From the NCBI RefSeq assembly GCF_002156705.1, contig NZ_CP019893.1, positions 1,922,001 to 1,986,000 on the forward strand: a stretch of 64,000 bases of DNA, given 5' to 3'. The position numbers and the translations under genes are program-made. The notes beneath the pieces are model-generated. The model saw only the letters and a list, made by a program, of their open reading frames with translations, made no database searches and had not been told where the DNA came from. The first letter of the stretch is position 1. The number at the start of each line of letters is the position of its first letter. Source of the DNA: Natrarchaeobaculum aegyptiacum. GTDB lineage: Archaea; Halobacteriota; Halobacteria; Halobacteriales; Natrialbaceae. Of the stretch, positions 42,456 through 52,062 are shown piece by piece.

Positions 42456-43574
42456 TTAAGACACTGAACCGACTGCAGTTAACAATTTTGCTCCGACACT
42501 CGACATCGAATTATCCTCTGTGACCCGTGTACGAGCTGCTTGCCCGATTCGAGACCGCCGATCGTCGTCTGTCAGTAACTCGCGGACGGCCGTCGCGATC
42601 GCACCCGATTCGGTCGGATCTGCGACGACGCCGGTCTCGTCGTGGTCGATCTGGTCGACCATCCCGACGGCATCGTTGGCGACGACGGGCAGTCCCATCC
42701 CCTGAGCCTCGAGAACGGCGTTCGGATAGCCGTCGAGGTGTGAGACGTAGACGAAGACGTCGGCGGCGGCGTACAGCGAGGCGACGTCGTCGACGAATCC
42801 GGCGACGGTGACCCGCTCCCTGACGTCCGCCGACACAGCGCATTCGACGGTCGTTCGAAGGGCCTGCTCGTACTGGCCACCGCCTGCGACCACGTAGTGG
42901 GCGTTCGGTCGCGCCTCGAGGACGCCCTCGAGTTCGTCGAGTGCGGTGTAGACGCCTCGAAACTTCCGTTCGAACGAGAGATTGGTCACGGTGAGCACGA
43001 GTTCGTCACACTCGACGTCGGGCGGAAGTGGGGATTCGGCTCTACCGGATCCAGTGGCTGGCGAGTTAGCGGTCGGATCGAACGCCTCCGGTCGAAACGG
43101 AACCGGGACGACCGCGACGGACTCATCCTCGAAGACGCCGCGATCGACGTACCGGTCCCGGAGATCACTCGAGACGACGATCGCACCGGTTGCGGTCTCG
43201 AGAATCTCCTCGCTCAGGCGTTTCGAGACCTGCCAGCTCACGTAGCGACCGTAATTCCCAGCGTTCCAGGCGCTCTCGAGGCGATCGGCGATCAGGTCGC
43301 CCGTCCGGTCGCCAACCAGACGCATCACGAGTGGGACGTCGTGACGGGCTGCGAGGCGGGCCGTGAGCACTCCCGGGAGTTCGTACAGGTCGAGCAAGAC
43401 GACGTCCGGTTCGAACCGTTCGAATCGGTCGGTGAGTTCGCAGTAGGCATCCCGGAGCCGCTGTGTTCGTGACCGTGAGGGGTCGATCTGGATCGTCGAG
43501 ACCGTCGCATCGGTCGTCTCGAGCGGTTCGGTGAGTTCCCACGGCCGATGTGAGGTGACGACGAGGATCCTCAC
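42456..43574 (-). CDS. GT4 glycosyltransferase, module copy 1, gene A
   Basis: The 372-residue GT4 protein starts at GTG 43574 with RILVVTSHRPWELTEPLETTD, overlapping the upstream stop by four bases (GTGA). It shows a GT-B fold with the donor motif VYVSHLDGYPNAVLEAQGMG containing the second E of E-x7-E. It is strongly similar over its whole length to 45056-46180. Together with the upstream GT4 gene it forms a two-gene module that occurs twice. The donor is unknown. Confidence 0.86.
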   Translation of the reverse strand: MRILVVTSHRPWELTEPLETTDATVSTIQIDPSRSRTQRLRDAYCELTDRFERFEPDVVLLDLYELPGVLTARLAARHDVPLVMRLVGDRTGDLIADRLESAWNAGNYGRYVSWQVSKRLSEEILETATGAIVVSSDLRDRYVDRGVFEDESVAVVPVPFRPEAFDPTANSPATGSGRAESPLPPDVECDELVLTVTNLSFERKFRGVYTALDELEGVLEARPNAHYVVAGGGQYEQALRTTVECAVSADVRERVTVAGFVDDVASLYAAADVFVYVSHLDGYPNAVLEAQGMGLPVVANDAVGMVDQIDHDETGVVADPTESGAIATAVRELLTDDDRRSRIGQAARTRVTEDNSMSSVGAKLLTAVGSVS

Positions 43575-44761
43575 GCGTCGATCGCCTCCTCGTGGAGCGA
43601 CTCGAGTCGCTTCGCGTGAGCATCCCAGGTCCACCCCTGCTCGAGCAGGCGCTGGTATCCAGCCGTTCCCATCTGTCGCTGTCGCTCTGGCTGGTCACAG
43701 AGAGAACACAGCACGTCTCGAAGCCGATCGGCGTCTTTCGGGGGGACGACGTACCCGGTCTCGCCGTCGGCGACCTGTTCGGGAATCCCGCCGACGTCCG
43801 TCCCGATGACGGCCGTGCGGGCGGCCATCGCCTCGTAGATGACCGTCGGCCGTCCCTCGCTGTGACTCGGGAGCACGAAGACGTCGGCGATGGCGTACAG
43901 TCTCCGGAGTGCGAGTGGCGCGAGGTCGTGGTGGACCGTCGTCTGTTCGGTCAATCCGTGGGAGACGATCTCCCGCTCGAGTGCTGGTCGACGTCGTCCG
44001 TCGTGACCGACGAAGAAGACGTGAACGTCCCGTCCGTCGATCGCTGGAAGGACGTCGATGAGTTCGTCGATTCCTTTTTTCGTGGTGAACCGACCACAGA
44101 AGAGCACGATCGTCTCGTCCGCCGGGAGGTCGAGTTCGCGCCTGATGCGATCGGCAGACCCGGTCGGGAATCGGTCGGGATCGGCACCGATCGGGACGAC
44201 CGTCGACGTTGCAGTCGGACAGATCCGGTCGACGCGGTCTGCGAGTGCCCGGCTCACACAGAGGACGCCCTCGCTCTCACGAAGCGTCCGTCGGATTCGA
44301 GCCTGAACGGTCCGGGAGAACCTCGAGAATTCGTTGATCAACGTCCCCTGCACGGCGACGAACAGCGGGAGGTCGTGTCGATCACAGTACTCGAGCATAC
44401 CGAACCCGTCCGGATACACGTGGTAGGCGTGGACGAGGTCCGGCACTGGGAACGTCCGCTCGACGTACTCGGGGACGCGTCGAGCGTACGAGCGCCCGGA
44501 GAGCCCGTAGAACAATCGCTTCGGAAGGAGGTAGAAAAACCGTGGATGGTGAACCTCGTACCGTCGGGTCTGTGCGATTCGTGGGATCCGGCGGTACTCG
44601 GCGTAGGGACCGAGTGGCGGGGCGAACGGTCGGGGGGAGACGACGTCGACGGTCGTCCCACGACTACACAGCGACCTGATCGACCGTGCGTTGAAGATAC
44701 CGTGATACGGGTCGATGACGTCGGGATGGGTCGCCGTCACGGCGAGTGCGCGATAGCTCAT
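43571..44761 (-). CDS. GT4 glycosyltransferase, module copy 1, gene B
   Basis: The 396-residue protein begins MSYRALAVTATHPDVIDPYH at ATG 44761. Its C-terminal donor domain includes VVPIGADPDRFP, VLFCGRFTTKKGIDELID and VFVLPSHSEGRPTVIYEAMA. It is highly similar to 46177-47367 throughout. It precedes gene A with a four-base overlap. An in-frame upstream extension to 44962 is Arg/Gly-rich and was not used. Confidence 0.87.
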   Translation of the reverse strand: MSYRALAVTATHPDVIDPYHGIFNARSIRSLCSRGTTVDVVSPRPFAPPLGPYAEYRRIPRIAQTRRYEVHHPRFFYLLPKRLFYGLSGRSYARRVPEYVERTFPVPDLVHAYHVYPDGFGMLEYCDRHDLPLFVAVQGTLINEFSRFSRTVQARIRRTLRESEGVLCVSRALADRVDRICPTATSTVVPIGADPDRFPTGSADRIRRELDLPADETIVLFCGRFTTKKGIDELIDVLPAIDGRDVHVFFVGHDGRRRPALEREIVSHGLTEQTTVHHDLAPLALRRLYAIADVFVLPSHSEGRPTVIYEAMAARTAVIGTDVGGIPEQVADGETGYVVPPKDADRLRDVLCSLCDQPERQRQMGTAGYQRLLEQGWTWDAHAKRLESLHEEAIDA

Positions 44762-45055
44762 CGTCGTCTTACCGACCCCTCGAGCTGCGTAACGTAGCCC
44801 CCCACCGGGCTGTCTGATCGGCCTTGCGGTCTGCCGAACGAGTACCGGCCGGTGCCTGCCTCCAGCGTCTGACCGCCCTGGGCCGTGTCCACTGTGAAAG
44901 TGATTCGAAAGACGCCGTATCCTTCCTCTTTGCGTCTTCCCCTGCCCCACCACAGAGTCCACTGCTCCCCAGGATTGTCCGCGCCGGTGTCCCCCTCGAG
45001 TCAGTTATTTGTTTCCGCATCTGTCTGTTTGTGTTAAAACACTCGTTTTCCGTAC
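44762..45055. other. Gap between the two GT4 modules
   Basis: These 294 bases separate two copies of the GT4 module transcribed in the same direction. There is no ORF of note. A short GTGTT...AACAC inverted element near 45032-45043 and T-rich stretches (TTATTTGTTTCC, about 45004-45015) could end the upstream transcript or hold a promoter. It is also the likely site of the recombination that made the duplication. Confidence 0.4.
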
Positions 45056-46180
45056 TCATCTGGCGCTTCTGAGTCGGCACAGCGCCGACACCAGTTGGGT
45101 ACCAATGACCGAAACCGCGTTTTCCGTGTCGACTCTGTTTCGAGCGTTCTCCCCGAGTCGACGCCCTTCGTCGGGTGACTCGAGGAGTCGTTCGACTGCG
45201 TTTCTGAGTGCTCCAGATTCGTCGGGGTCCACGAGCAGACCTGTTTCACCGTCCTGAATCTGGTCGACCATCCCAAAATCCTCGTTGGCGACGACGGGCA
45301 GTCCCATCCCCTGGGCCTCGAGGACGGCGTTCGGATACCCGTCGAGATAGGAAACGTAGACGAAGATGTCCGCGCTCCGGTAGAGGCTGGTGACGTCCTC
45401 GACGTAGCCAGTGACGGTCACCCGTTCGCGGATGGACGGCGGAAGACGTTCTATGACGTCGCGTCGAAGCCGATCCTCGAAGACCCCCCCGCCGGCGATT
45501 ACGTACTCGAGGTCTTCGTGGGTTCCCAAGAGCGGCGTAATCTCCGAGAGGATCGTCCGAACGCCGTCGTACTTGCTCTGGTACTTCAGATTCGTCACCG
45601 TCAGGAGGCGGGTTCTCGGTTCTGCGACCTGTTCCTCCTGAACCAACTGTCTACGGTTCGTATCGACGGTGTTGCCACCGTCGGAGAGCGTCTCCATCCG
45701 GAACGGAACCGGAACGACAGCGACGCGTTCTGGGCGGAACGTGCCCCGCGAACACAGCGTCCGTTTCAGGTCCGTAGAGACGACGATCGCACCGTCTGCG
45801 TTCGAAATCACCACCGAACTCAACAGGTACATCAGCCTGTAGACGAGTTCAGATCGTCGATCACCCGACGCACGAGCCGACTGGATCTGATCGAGCAAAA
45901 CACCTCCCGTCCGGTCGCCGACGAGCCGAACGACGACGTTCGTCCGGGCCAGTCGGCTGAACAGGAGGGTCAACAGGCCGGACACCTCGTAGACGTCTAC
46001 GACGACGATATCTGGTCGATCACCTCGAAACTCTCGGTACAGTCCGCGAACGGTATCGATCGTCCGCTGGACCAGCGACCGCGAGGCGTCGATCTCGAGG
46101 GTCGTGACGGATACGTCGGTCGTCTCGAGCGGTTCGGTGAGTTCCCACGGTCGGTGGGAGGTGACGACGAGCACGTTCAT
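45056..46180 (-). CDS. GT4 glycosyltransferase, module copy 2, gene A
   Basis: The 374-residue protein begins MNVLVVTSHRPWELTEPLET and carries VYVSYLDGYPNAVLEAQGMG, matching copy 1 gene A in order and spacing but diverged in many residues. The ATG at 46180 overlaps the upstream gene by four bases (ATGA). Divergence means the duplication is not recent, or that selection changed the specificity. It is the last gene before the 294-base gap. Confidence 0.86.
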   Translation of the reverse strand: MNVLVVTSHRPWELTEPLETTDVSVTTLEIDASRSLVQRTIDTVRGLYREFRGDRPDIVVVDVYEVSGLLTLLFSRLARTNVVVRLVGDRTGGVLLDQIQSARASGDRRSELVYRLMYLLSSVVISNADGAIVVSTDLKRTLCSRGTFRPERVAVVPVPFRMETLSDGGNTVDTNRRQLVQEEQVAEPRTRLLTVTNLKYQSKYDGVRTILSEITPLLGTHEDLEYVIAGGGVFEDRLRRDVIERLPPSIRERVTVTGYVEDVTSLYRSADIFVYVSYLDGYPNAVLEAQGMGLPVVANEDFGMVDQIQDGETGLLVDPDESGALRNAVERLLESPDEGRRLGENARNRVDTENAVSVIGTQLVSALCRLRSAR

Positions 46181-47367
46181 CGATCGATCGCCTCGCGGTA
46201 GTGTCGATCCAGTCGGGCGGCGTGGTCGGTCCACGTCCACCCGTGGTCGCGCAGTCGCTCGAGGCCGGCCGTGGCGAAGGTCTCACGCTGCCCTGGGTCT
46301 GCACACAGCAACTCGAGTTCGTGGGCCAGCGCGTCGGGCTCACCGGGTGGGATCACCACGCCGGTTTCGCCGTCGGTGACCTGTTCGGGGACGCCGCCGA
46401 CGGACGTCGCGAGCACGGCTGTGCGGGCGGCCATCGCCTCGTAGATGACCGTCGGCCGTCCCTCGCTGTGACTCGGGAGGACGAAGACGTCGGCGACGGC
46501 GAACAGTCGCCGTAGCGCGAGCGGGGGGACGTCACACATGACGGTCGCCCGGTCTGCGAGCCCAGCGTCGACGATGGCCGTCTCGAGCGGGACGCGGCGG
46601 TCGCCATCCCGGCCCGTAAAGAAGTAGTGGGCGTCGGTTTCGGCCAGCGTCGGGAGGGTCTCGATGAGGTCGTCGACGCCCTTCTGTCGGCTGAAGTGTC
46701 CACAGAAGAGCACGACGGGGCTCTCATCCGGAATGTCCAGTTCGTGGCGAATCTGATCGGTCTGGTCGGTCGGGAATCGACTCGGATCGGCACCGATCGG
46801 GACGACTGCGGTGTCTGCGTCCGGACAGTACTCCCGGACTCGTTTCTCGAGTGCGTCGCTGACACAGAGGACGCGTTCACACGCACGCAGCGTCGCACGG
46901 ATCTTCGAGCGAACGCCGCGACTGTACGATTCGAACTGGTTGAGCAAGGTTCCGTGTGCCGTCGCGAACAGCGGGACGTCGCGGTCGTCACAGTAGTCGC
47001 TGAATCCGTAGGCGTCGGGGTAGAGGTGGAACCCGTGGACGACGTCAGGCCGGTCGAACGTCCGGTCGGCGTACGCCGGCACGCGGGATGCATACGAGCG
47101 GCCGGTAAGTCCGTATCCCAGGCGTTTCGGGATTGCATACAGGAATCGCGGATGGTGGACCGTGTATCCCCGGGCTGGCGACGTTCGGGGGATGCGTCGG
47201 TACGACGAGTACGGGCCGATCGGCGGCGCGAACGGGCGCGGAACGACCGCGTCGACGGTCACGTCCCGATCGGCGAGCGCCCCGATCGACCTGGCGTTGA
47301 AGACGCCGACGTACGGATTGACCGGATCTGGATGATTCGTCGCGGCAGCGAGGAGTCGGTAGCTCAT
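46177..47367 (-). CDS. GT4 glycosyltransferase, module copy 2, gene B
   Basis: The 396-residue protein begins MSYRLLAAATNHPDPVNPYV, the counterpart of copy 1 gene B. It keeps VVPIGADPSRFP, VLFCGHFSRQKGVDDLIE and VFVLPSHSEGRPTVIYEAMA. Both copies have exactly 396 residues. Its ATG overlaps the stop of the heparinase-like gene by four bases, placing it in the wecB-wecC-heparinase operon. Confidence 0.87.
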   Translation of the reverse strand: MSYRLLAAATNHPDPVNPYVGVFNARSIGALADRDVTVDAVVPRPFAPPIGPYSSYRRIPRTSPARGYTVHHPRFLYAIPKRLGYGLTGRSYASRVPAYADRTFDRPDVVHGFHLYPDAYGFSDYCDDRDVPLFATAHGTLLNQFESYSRGVRSKIRATLRACERVLCVSDALEKRVREYCPDADTAVVPIGADPSRFPTDQTDQIRHELDIPDESPVVLFCGHFSRQKGVDDLIETLPTLAETDAHYFFTGRDGDRRVPLETAIVDAGLADRATVMCDVPPLALRRLFAVADVFVLPSHSEGRPTVIYEAMAARTAVLATSVGGVPEQVTDGETGVVIPPGEPDALAHELELLCADPGQRETFATAGLERLRDHGWTWTDHAARLDRHYREAIDR

Positions 47368-49334
47368 CGTCGTCGACTCTCGGTTCGGAGGGGCTCGATG
47401 CGATCTTCGGCTGGCAACTCACCGTCCGTTCGGAGCACGTACCTGCACGTCCTCCCGTGTTCGACCTCGAACTCGAGTGTGGTCCGTTGCTCACGGACAC
47501 CGAATGCCGGATAGTACTCACTCGCGACGGCTCGACTCGCGGCATCGGTCGTCAGGACCGAGACGAAAAGCTGCGTGCGAGCGGTATCGTCGGTGGCAAC
47601 GTACGTTCCCGGTTCGATCTCCCGAACCGTCACGGTGGGATGGAAGTGGAGCCGGCTCGTAAACGGCGTCTCGTCGACCGTGTCCGTCACCAGAACGTGC
47701 GCGTCGGCGGCGACGATCGTCCGCCGGTGCGTGTAGCCCCCTGTCCGATCCGCTTTGACCCCCGGAACCGAGCCGACCACGTCGCGGAGTCCTCCCGGTG
47801 CCCGGAACCGGCCCTCGAAGCGGGCCGGTTCGGTGGGTTCGTACCGCCGCACCGTCGGGGCCGCTCGAGCCCCCATCGCGTACTGGCCGGCGAGGGCGAT
47901 CGGTTCGCTCTCACCGACCTGCACGGTGTTGTGGGCGCGGACACTTCGACTGTACCGCCGCCGAACCGTCGGCGCGTACTCGTAGGTTCCCGTGTCGACG
48001 ATCATCGGCGTCTCGTCGACCCAGAGACAGAACTGAAGCTGATCGTTGTGGGAGTGACCGGGGAGGTGGCGCGGTCCGACGGGGCCGCCGTCGACGAGCA
48101 CTCGAGCGTCACCCGCTTCGAGCCAGTAGTAGCCCGACGCCGTCGGTGCCCTCGATCCTTCGACTGGCGTCTGGGACCGATCGCTCCCGGGGTCGATGCC
48201 GGCGGCGGCCGCGTACGACCGGAGGGTCTGGATCGTCTCGACCTCCTCGTAGACTGCGTCGTTGAGCAGTGGGATCCGACCGTTCGGTGGCTCGAGTGCG
48301 TCGAGAAATGCGACACCGTTCGCTGCTGTCTCCTCGATGAACCGGGGGACGTCCCGTCCGGCCTCCGTGAGGACGCTCGCGGCCGTGAGGTATCGACTGA
48401 CCGTCATGACGTGGTACATGGGGCTGCGTTCGAAGTGGCCACCGTCGTCGAGAAACTGCGTCTCGGTGGCGTGCTCGAGGACGTCGAGGCCGGTTTCGAT
48501 CCAGCCAGTCTCGTGGTCGTCGAACAGGACGCCGGCGACCACGAGTGCCGCGGCGTTCTCGATCAGGTGGTTGCCACCGACGTCCCACTCGACGTGGTTC
48601 GCGAGGAACGCGGCGTTCTTGTAGATCTCGTGGTAGAGCGTCCGTCCGGCGGCCGTCGACCCGTCGTGGCCGGCCCACACAGCGTATCGACACCAGTTGA
48701 GGAGCCGAAGCGAGACGGCGTGTGGAATCCACGAGCGACGCAGGTACTGCCGGGTACCGACCGGGTTCGACCCCGCCCAGTCGCAGATCCAGCGGTCGAA
48801 TCGCTCGTCGAGTCCGTCGCTCGCGTCCGGCCTCCCGTAGCCGAGGACGAGCCACTCGAGCGGTTCGAACGCCTGCAACTTGAGCCGCCACAGCAGCGGT
48901 AACTCGGTGAGGCGATCGTGATCCCAGTCCGGAACCGGTCCCTCGAAGTCGATCGACTGACCGAGGAACGTGACCGTTCCCGTCGCCGCCGCCGATGCAC
49001 CGTCGCGATACCGCGCTCGCGTCGCGTCGTCGAGGGCAGCCCTGTACCGTTCCGTATCACGGGCGATCGGCTCGCGCCGAACGCGAACGCGGGCGGGAAC
49101 CGTCCGATCGTACCGGCCGTCGAAATCGACCGGGAGTCGAGGGATCACCGCGTGTCTCGCCGTTCGCTCGAGGATTCCGGCGAGCTGGCGGGGCTGCATT
49201 CGCAGTGCAGTCTGGAGCGGAACGATACACGACTCGAGGTCGGCGGCCGGTCCGGATCGGTCCGTCGACTCGCTCGCGGCCGTGACGATCGACCGCTCGC
49301 GGTCGACCGGCCGCCCGGGTGAGGACTCGCTCAC
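47364..49334 (-). CDS. Heparinase II/III family protein
   Basis: The 656-residue protein has the alpha/alpha-toroid N-terminal part (ILERTARHAVIPRLPVDFDG, LKLQAFEPLEWLVLGYG, VGGNHLIENAAALVVAGVLF). Its C-terminal beta-sandwich carries GHSHNDQLQFCLWVDETPMI and RAHNTVQVGES. These are typical of heparinase II/III and alginate-lyase-like enzymes that act on uronic-acid polymers. In glycan loci it could trim or depolymerise the product. The GTG at 49334 (preceded by GGGGG) is the inferred start; a long upstream in-frame extension is Arg-rich shadow. It follows wecC by 95 bases and overlaps the next GT4 gene by four. No signal peptide is obvious. Confidence 0.85.
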   Translation of the reverse strand: MSESSPGRPVDRERSIVTAASESTDRSGPAADLESCIVPLQTALRMQPRQLAGILERTARHAVIPRLPVDFDGRYDRTVPARVRVRREPIARDTERYRAALDDATRARYRDGASAAATGTVTFLGQSIDFEGPVPDWDHDRLTELPLLWRLKLQAFEPLEWLVLGYGRPDASDGLDERFDRWICDWAGSNPVGTRQYLRRSWIPHAVSLRLLNWCRYAVWAGHDGSTAAGRTLYHEIYKNAAFLANHVEWDVGGNHLIENAAALVVAGVLFDDHETGWIETGLDVLEHATETQFLDDGGHFERSPMYHVMTVSRYLTAASVLTEAGRDVPRFIEETAANGVAFLDALEPPNGRIPLLNDAVYEEVETIQTLRSYAAAAGIDPGSDRSQTPVEGSRAPTASGYYWLEAGDARVLVDGGPVGPRHLPGHSHNDQLQFCLWVDETPMIVDTGTYEYAPTVRRRYSRSVRAHNTVQVGESEPIALAGQYAMGARAAPTVRRYEPTEPARFEGRFRAPGGLRDVVGSVPGVKADRTGGYTHRRTIVAADAHVLVTDTVDETPFTSRLHFHPTVTVREIEPGTYVATDDTARTQLFVSVLTTDAASRAVASEYYPAFGVREQRTTLEFEVEHGRTCRYVLRTDGELPAEDRIEPLRTESRRR

Positions 49335-49429
49335 GGTCGATCCCCCCGTTCGTGGTGGTTCGTCGGCTGTGGACGGCTTCTGGAAGCGACACAGATCGGC
49401 ATCGTCGTCGAAGTATCGAACATGCGCGA

Positions 49430-50719
49430 TCAGATCGTTCGAACCGGATAGCCAGCGTCTTCGAATCGGTCGGTGTCGAGGATCGCCCGCGAGTCGACGA
49501 CGACCGGCGGCCCGGACGGTTCGTCGTCGAAATCGGCGGGCGTTAGCCGCTCGTACTCGTCGTGGTCCGTGACGATCGCGACGCCGTCGGCGGCGTCGAG
49601 AGCCGACTCGAGTGACTCGAGGTCGATGGTCTGGTCGGTCACGTACGGATCGTGCAGGGCGACTTCGACTGGCGAGCGGGGCTCGCTGCCTGTCGTTTCG
49701 GTACGTTCCTGCAGGTGTCTCGCCAGCGCGAGGCCGGGACTCTTCCGCGGGTCGCCGACGTTCCCCTTGTACGCGACGCCCAGTACGGCGATTTTCGCCC
49801 CCTCGAGCGAACCGAGCCCTGCCTCGAGCAGATCGCCGACGTACGCGACCATTCCCTCGTTGATCGCGCGAGCGCGTTCGATCAGGTCGAGTCGGTCCGA
49901 GTCTGCCCCGAGGAACCACGGATCGATCGGAAGGCAGTGCCCGCCGACGCCGGGTCCGGGCTGGAGGACGTCGACCCGGGGATGGTTGTTCGCCAGCGCG
50001 ATCGTCTCGCGGGAGTCGACCCCGTAATCTGCAGCGATCGTCGCGAGTTCGTTCGCCAGCGCGACGTTCACGTCCCGGTAGGTGTTCTGGACCAGCTTGA
50101 CGAACTCGGCGACCGTCGGGGAGTGCGTCCGGTGGATCTCACCGTCGACGATACCGTCGTAGAGCGATGCCGCCGCGTCGGTGGCATCGGCGTCGACCCC
50201 ACCGACGATGCGGTCGTTCTCGAGGAGTTCCGTGACCACGTTCCCCGGCAACACCGTTTCGGGTGCGTAGGCCAGATGGAACTCCTCGCCAGCGCCCAGC
50301 CCCGATTCCTCGAGTATCGGCCCGAAGACGTCCGTCGTCGTTCGCGGCGGCACGGTCGACTCGAGGACGACCGTGTCCCCGTGCTCGAGTACGTCGGCGA
50401 TCGACGTTCCCGCCGCTCGGACGGCCGAGAGGTCGGCGTCGGTCGTCTCCTCGTCGAACGGCGTCGGCACGCAGACCAGATGGAAGTCGGCGGGGACGAC
50501 CTCGTCGCTGATCGTGAGCGTTCCGCCATCGAGCGCGCGGTGGACGAGGTCCTCGAGTTCGGGTTCGTCGACGTGGACCTCGCCCGCGGCGAGTTGCGCT
50601 CGGAGCGTCTCGTCGACGTCGTAGCCGACGACCTCGTGGCCGGACGCCGCGAACGCGGCGGCCGTCGGTAACCCGACGTAGCCCAGCCCGTGGACGCAGA
50701 TGCGATCGGCTCGGCTCAC
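49430..50719 (-). CDS. wecC: UDP-N-acetyl-D-mannosamine dehydrogenase
   Basis: The 429-residue UDP-sugar 6-dehydrogenase has the NAD loop VHGLGYVGLPTAAAFA, the substrate region YAPETVLPGN and the catalytic Cys loop PGVGGHCLPIDPW. The C-terminal domain begins KIAVLGVAYKGNVGD. It oxidises UDP-ManNAc to UDP-ManNAcA. The assignment to ManNAc instead of glucose rests on sequence flavour and on the overlapping wecB gene. The GTG at 50719 overlaps the wecB stop (GTGA). Confidence 0.88.
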   Translation of the reverse strand: MSRADRICVHGLGYVGLPTAAAFAASGHEVVGYDVDETLRAQLAAGEVHVDEPELEDLVHRALDGGTLTISDEVVPADFHLVCVPTPFDEETTDADLSAVRAAGTSIADVLEHGDTVVLESTVPPRTTTDVFGPILEESGLGAGEEFHLAYAPETVLPGNVVTELLENDRIVGGVDADATDAAASLYDGIVDGEIHRTHSPTVAEFVKLVQNTYRDVNVALANELATIAADYGVDSRETIALANNHPRVDVLQPGPGVGGHCLPIDPWFLGADSDRLDLIERARAINEGMVAYVGDLLEAGLGSLEGAKIAVLGVAYKGNVGDPRKSPGLALARHLQERTETTGSEPRSPVEVALHDPYVTDQTIDLESLESALDAADGVAIVTDHDEYERLTPADFDDEPSGPPVVVDSRAILDTDRFEDAGYPVRTI

Positions 50720-51819
50720 TGGGCGACCTCCTGGACGGGTGTCTCGAGGAGCGGTTCGAGAATTCGGTCTGTCGCTTTCCCGTCGCCGAACGGATTCTCC
50801 CAGTTGCCGACGTCGTCGACGGTTTCGAGCGTTCGATCCAGAATCGAATCGGGATCGGTGCCGGCCAGCCGGTTCGCGCCGACGTCGACGGTCTCCGGAC
50901 GTTCCGTGTTGTCCCGGAGAGTAACACACGGGACGCCGAGGATACAGGCTTCTTCCTGAATACCGCCGGAATCCGTCAGAACGACGCTCGCCTCGTCTTG
51001 CAGGACGAGGAAGTCGAGGTAGTCCTGTGGCTCGATCACGCGAACTCCGTCGGGAACCTCGAGCCCGAACGTGTCGATGGCTTCCTCGGCCCGTGGGTGG
51101 ATCGGATAGACGATCTCGATCCCGAACTGCGTGGCGACCCGGTCTGCGCCCTCGAGGATGCCAGCGAACCGTTCCGCGTCGTCGACGTTCTCGGCACGAT
51201 GGGCCGTCATCAGCCCGAACGCGCCGGGCTCGAGGTCGAGATCGGGGAGCACAGTGCTTTTCGCCGCCGCTAGCTCGCGATTCTGGTCGACGGCGTCGAC
51301 GACCGTGTTCCCGGTGACGTAGATCCGGTCTCGATCGATCCCCTCCTCGAGAAGGTGCGTTCTGGACTGGGGGGTCGGCGCGAAGAGGTACTCCGCGGTG
51401 TGGTCGGCGATCACTCGATTCGTCTCCTCGGGCATCGTCCGGTCGAAGCTCCGGAGTCCTGCTTCGACGTGACCGAGGTCGATCTCGAGTTTGCTCGTCG
51501 CCATCGTCCCTGCCAGCACCGAATTCGTATCTCCCTGCACCAGGACGACGTCCGGTTGCTCCTCGAGCAGCACCTGTTCGATGCCGACCATCATCTCAGC
51601 CGTCTGTTCGGCGTGAGTGCCAGACCCCACCGCGAGGTGGTGGTCGGGTTCGCGGAGCTCGAGTTGGTCGAAAAAGACCGCGTCGAGTGACTCCGTGTAG
51701 TGCTGGCCCGTATGGATGACCGTGTGTGGAAGCCGACTCTCTGTACAGGCCCGCAAGAGCGGAGAGAGTTTGATGATCTCGGGTCTCGTTCCGAGGACGA
51801 TCGCGAGTTTCGTCCCCAT
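50716..51819 (-). CDS. wecB: UDP-N-acetylglucosamine 2-epimerase (non-hydrolysing)
   Basis: The protein shows the WecB pattern: AIVLGTRPEIIKLSPLL, TGQHYTESLDAVFF, VQGDTNSVLAGTMA, HVEAGLRSFDR, MPEETNRVIADH, MTAHRAENVDD and VLTDSGGIQEEA. It converts UDP-GlcNAc to UDP-ManNAc, which WecC then oxidises. It is the first gene of the leftward operon. The start at 51819 (MGTKLAIVLG) is chosen over an ATG at 51843. Length (367 residues) is normal. The AT-rich region at about 51960-52000 is its likely promoter. Confidence 0.92.
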   Translation of the reverse strand: MGTKLAIVLGTRPEIIKLSPLLRACTESRLPHTVIHTGQHYTESLDAVFFDQLELREPDHHLAVGSGTHAEQTAEMMVGIEQVLLEEQPDVVLVQGDTNSVLAGTMATSKLEIDLGHVEAGLRSFDRTMPEETNRVIADHTAEYLFAPTPQSRTHLLEEGIDRDRIYVTGNTVVDAVDQNRELAAAKSTVLPDLDLEPGAFGLMTAHRAENVDDAERFAGILEGADRVATQFGIEIVYPIHPRAEEAIDTFGLEVPDGVRVIEPQDYLDFLVLQDEASVVLTDSGGIQEEACILGVPCVTLRDNTERPETVDVGANRLAGTDPDSILDRTLETVDDVGNWENPFGDGKATDRILEPLLETPVQEVAQ

Positions 51820-51959
51820 ACTGGACGCCTCTTCCTCGATCATCGGTCCTCGCTCCGCTGTTCGATCGGTGACCGAGTGGTGTCGATCCGACTGGAAGGC
51901 GAGCGATCGAGACTACACCACGTGTGGCGGCGTCCGACTGGATTCCCTGACCGCACCGC

Positions 51960-52000
51960 CCGATTACTACACATGTTATTCATATTGATTTACCCGTAGA
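51960..52000 (-). promoter_or_regulatory. AT-rich promoter candidate of the wecB operon
   Basis: Sequence such as CATGTTATTCATATTGATTTA stands out in GC-rich surroundings and lies 140-180 bases before the wecB start. No single best TATA box can be chosen. The long leader between would be unusual for this organism, so another promoter closer in is possible. Confidence 0.35.
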
Positions 52001-52062
52001 CGTGGTTGACTGAACGTAGCTTCATCTACGTAGGTAAAGAAATTAACGAAAATGCGACCGAA

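Noticed and set aside
49335-49919. In-frame 5' extension of the heparinase-like protein
   Set aside because: It overlaps wecC and is Arg-rich, typical of a shadow frame in GC-rich DNA.
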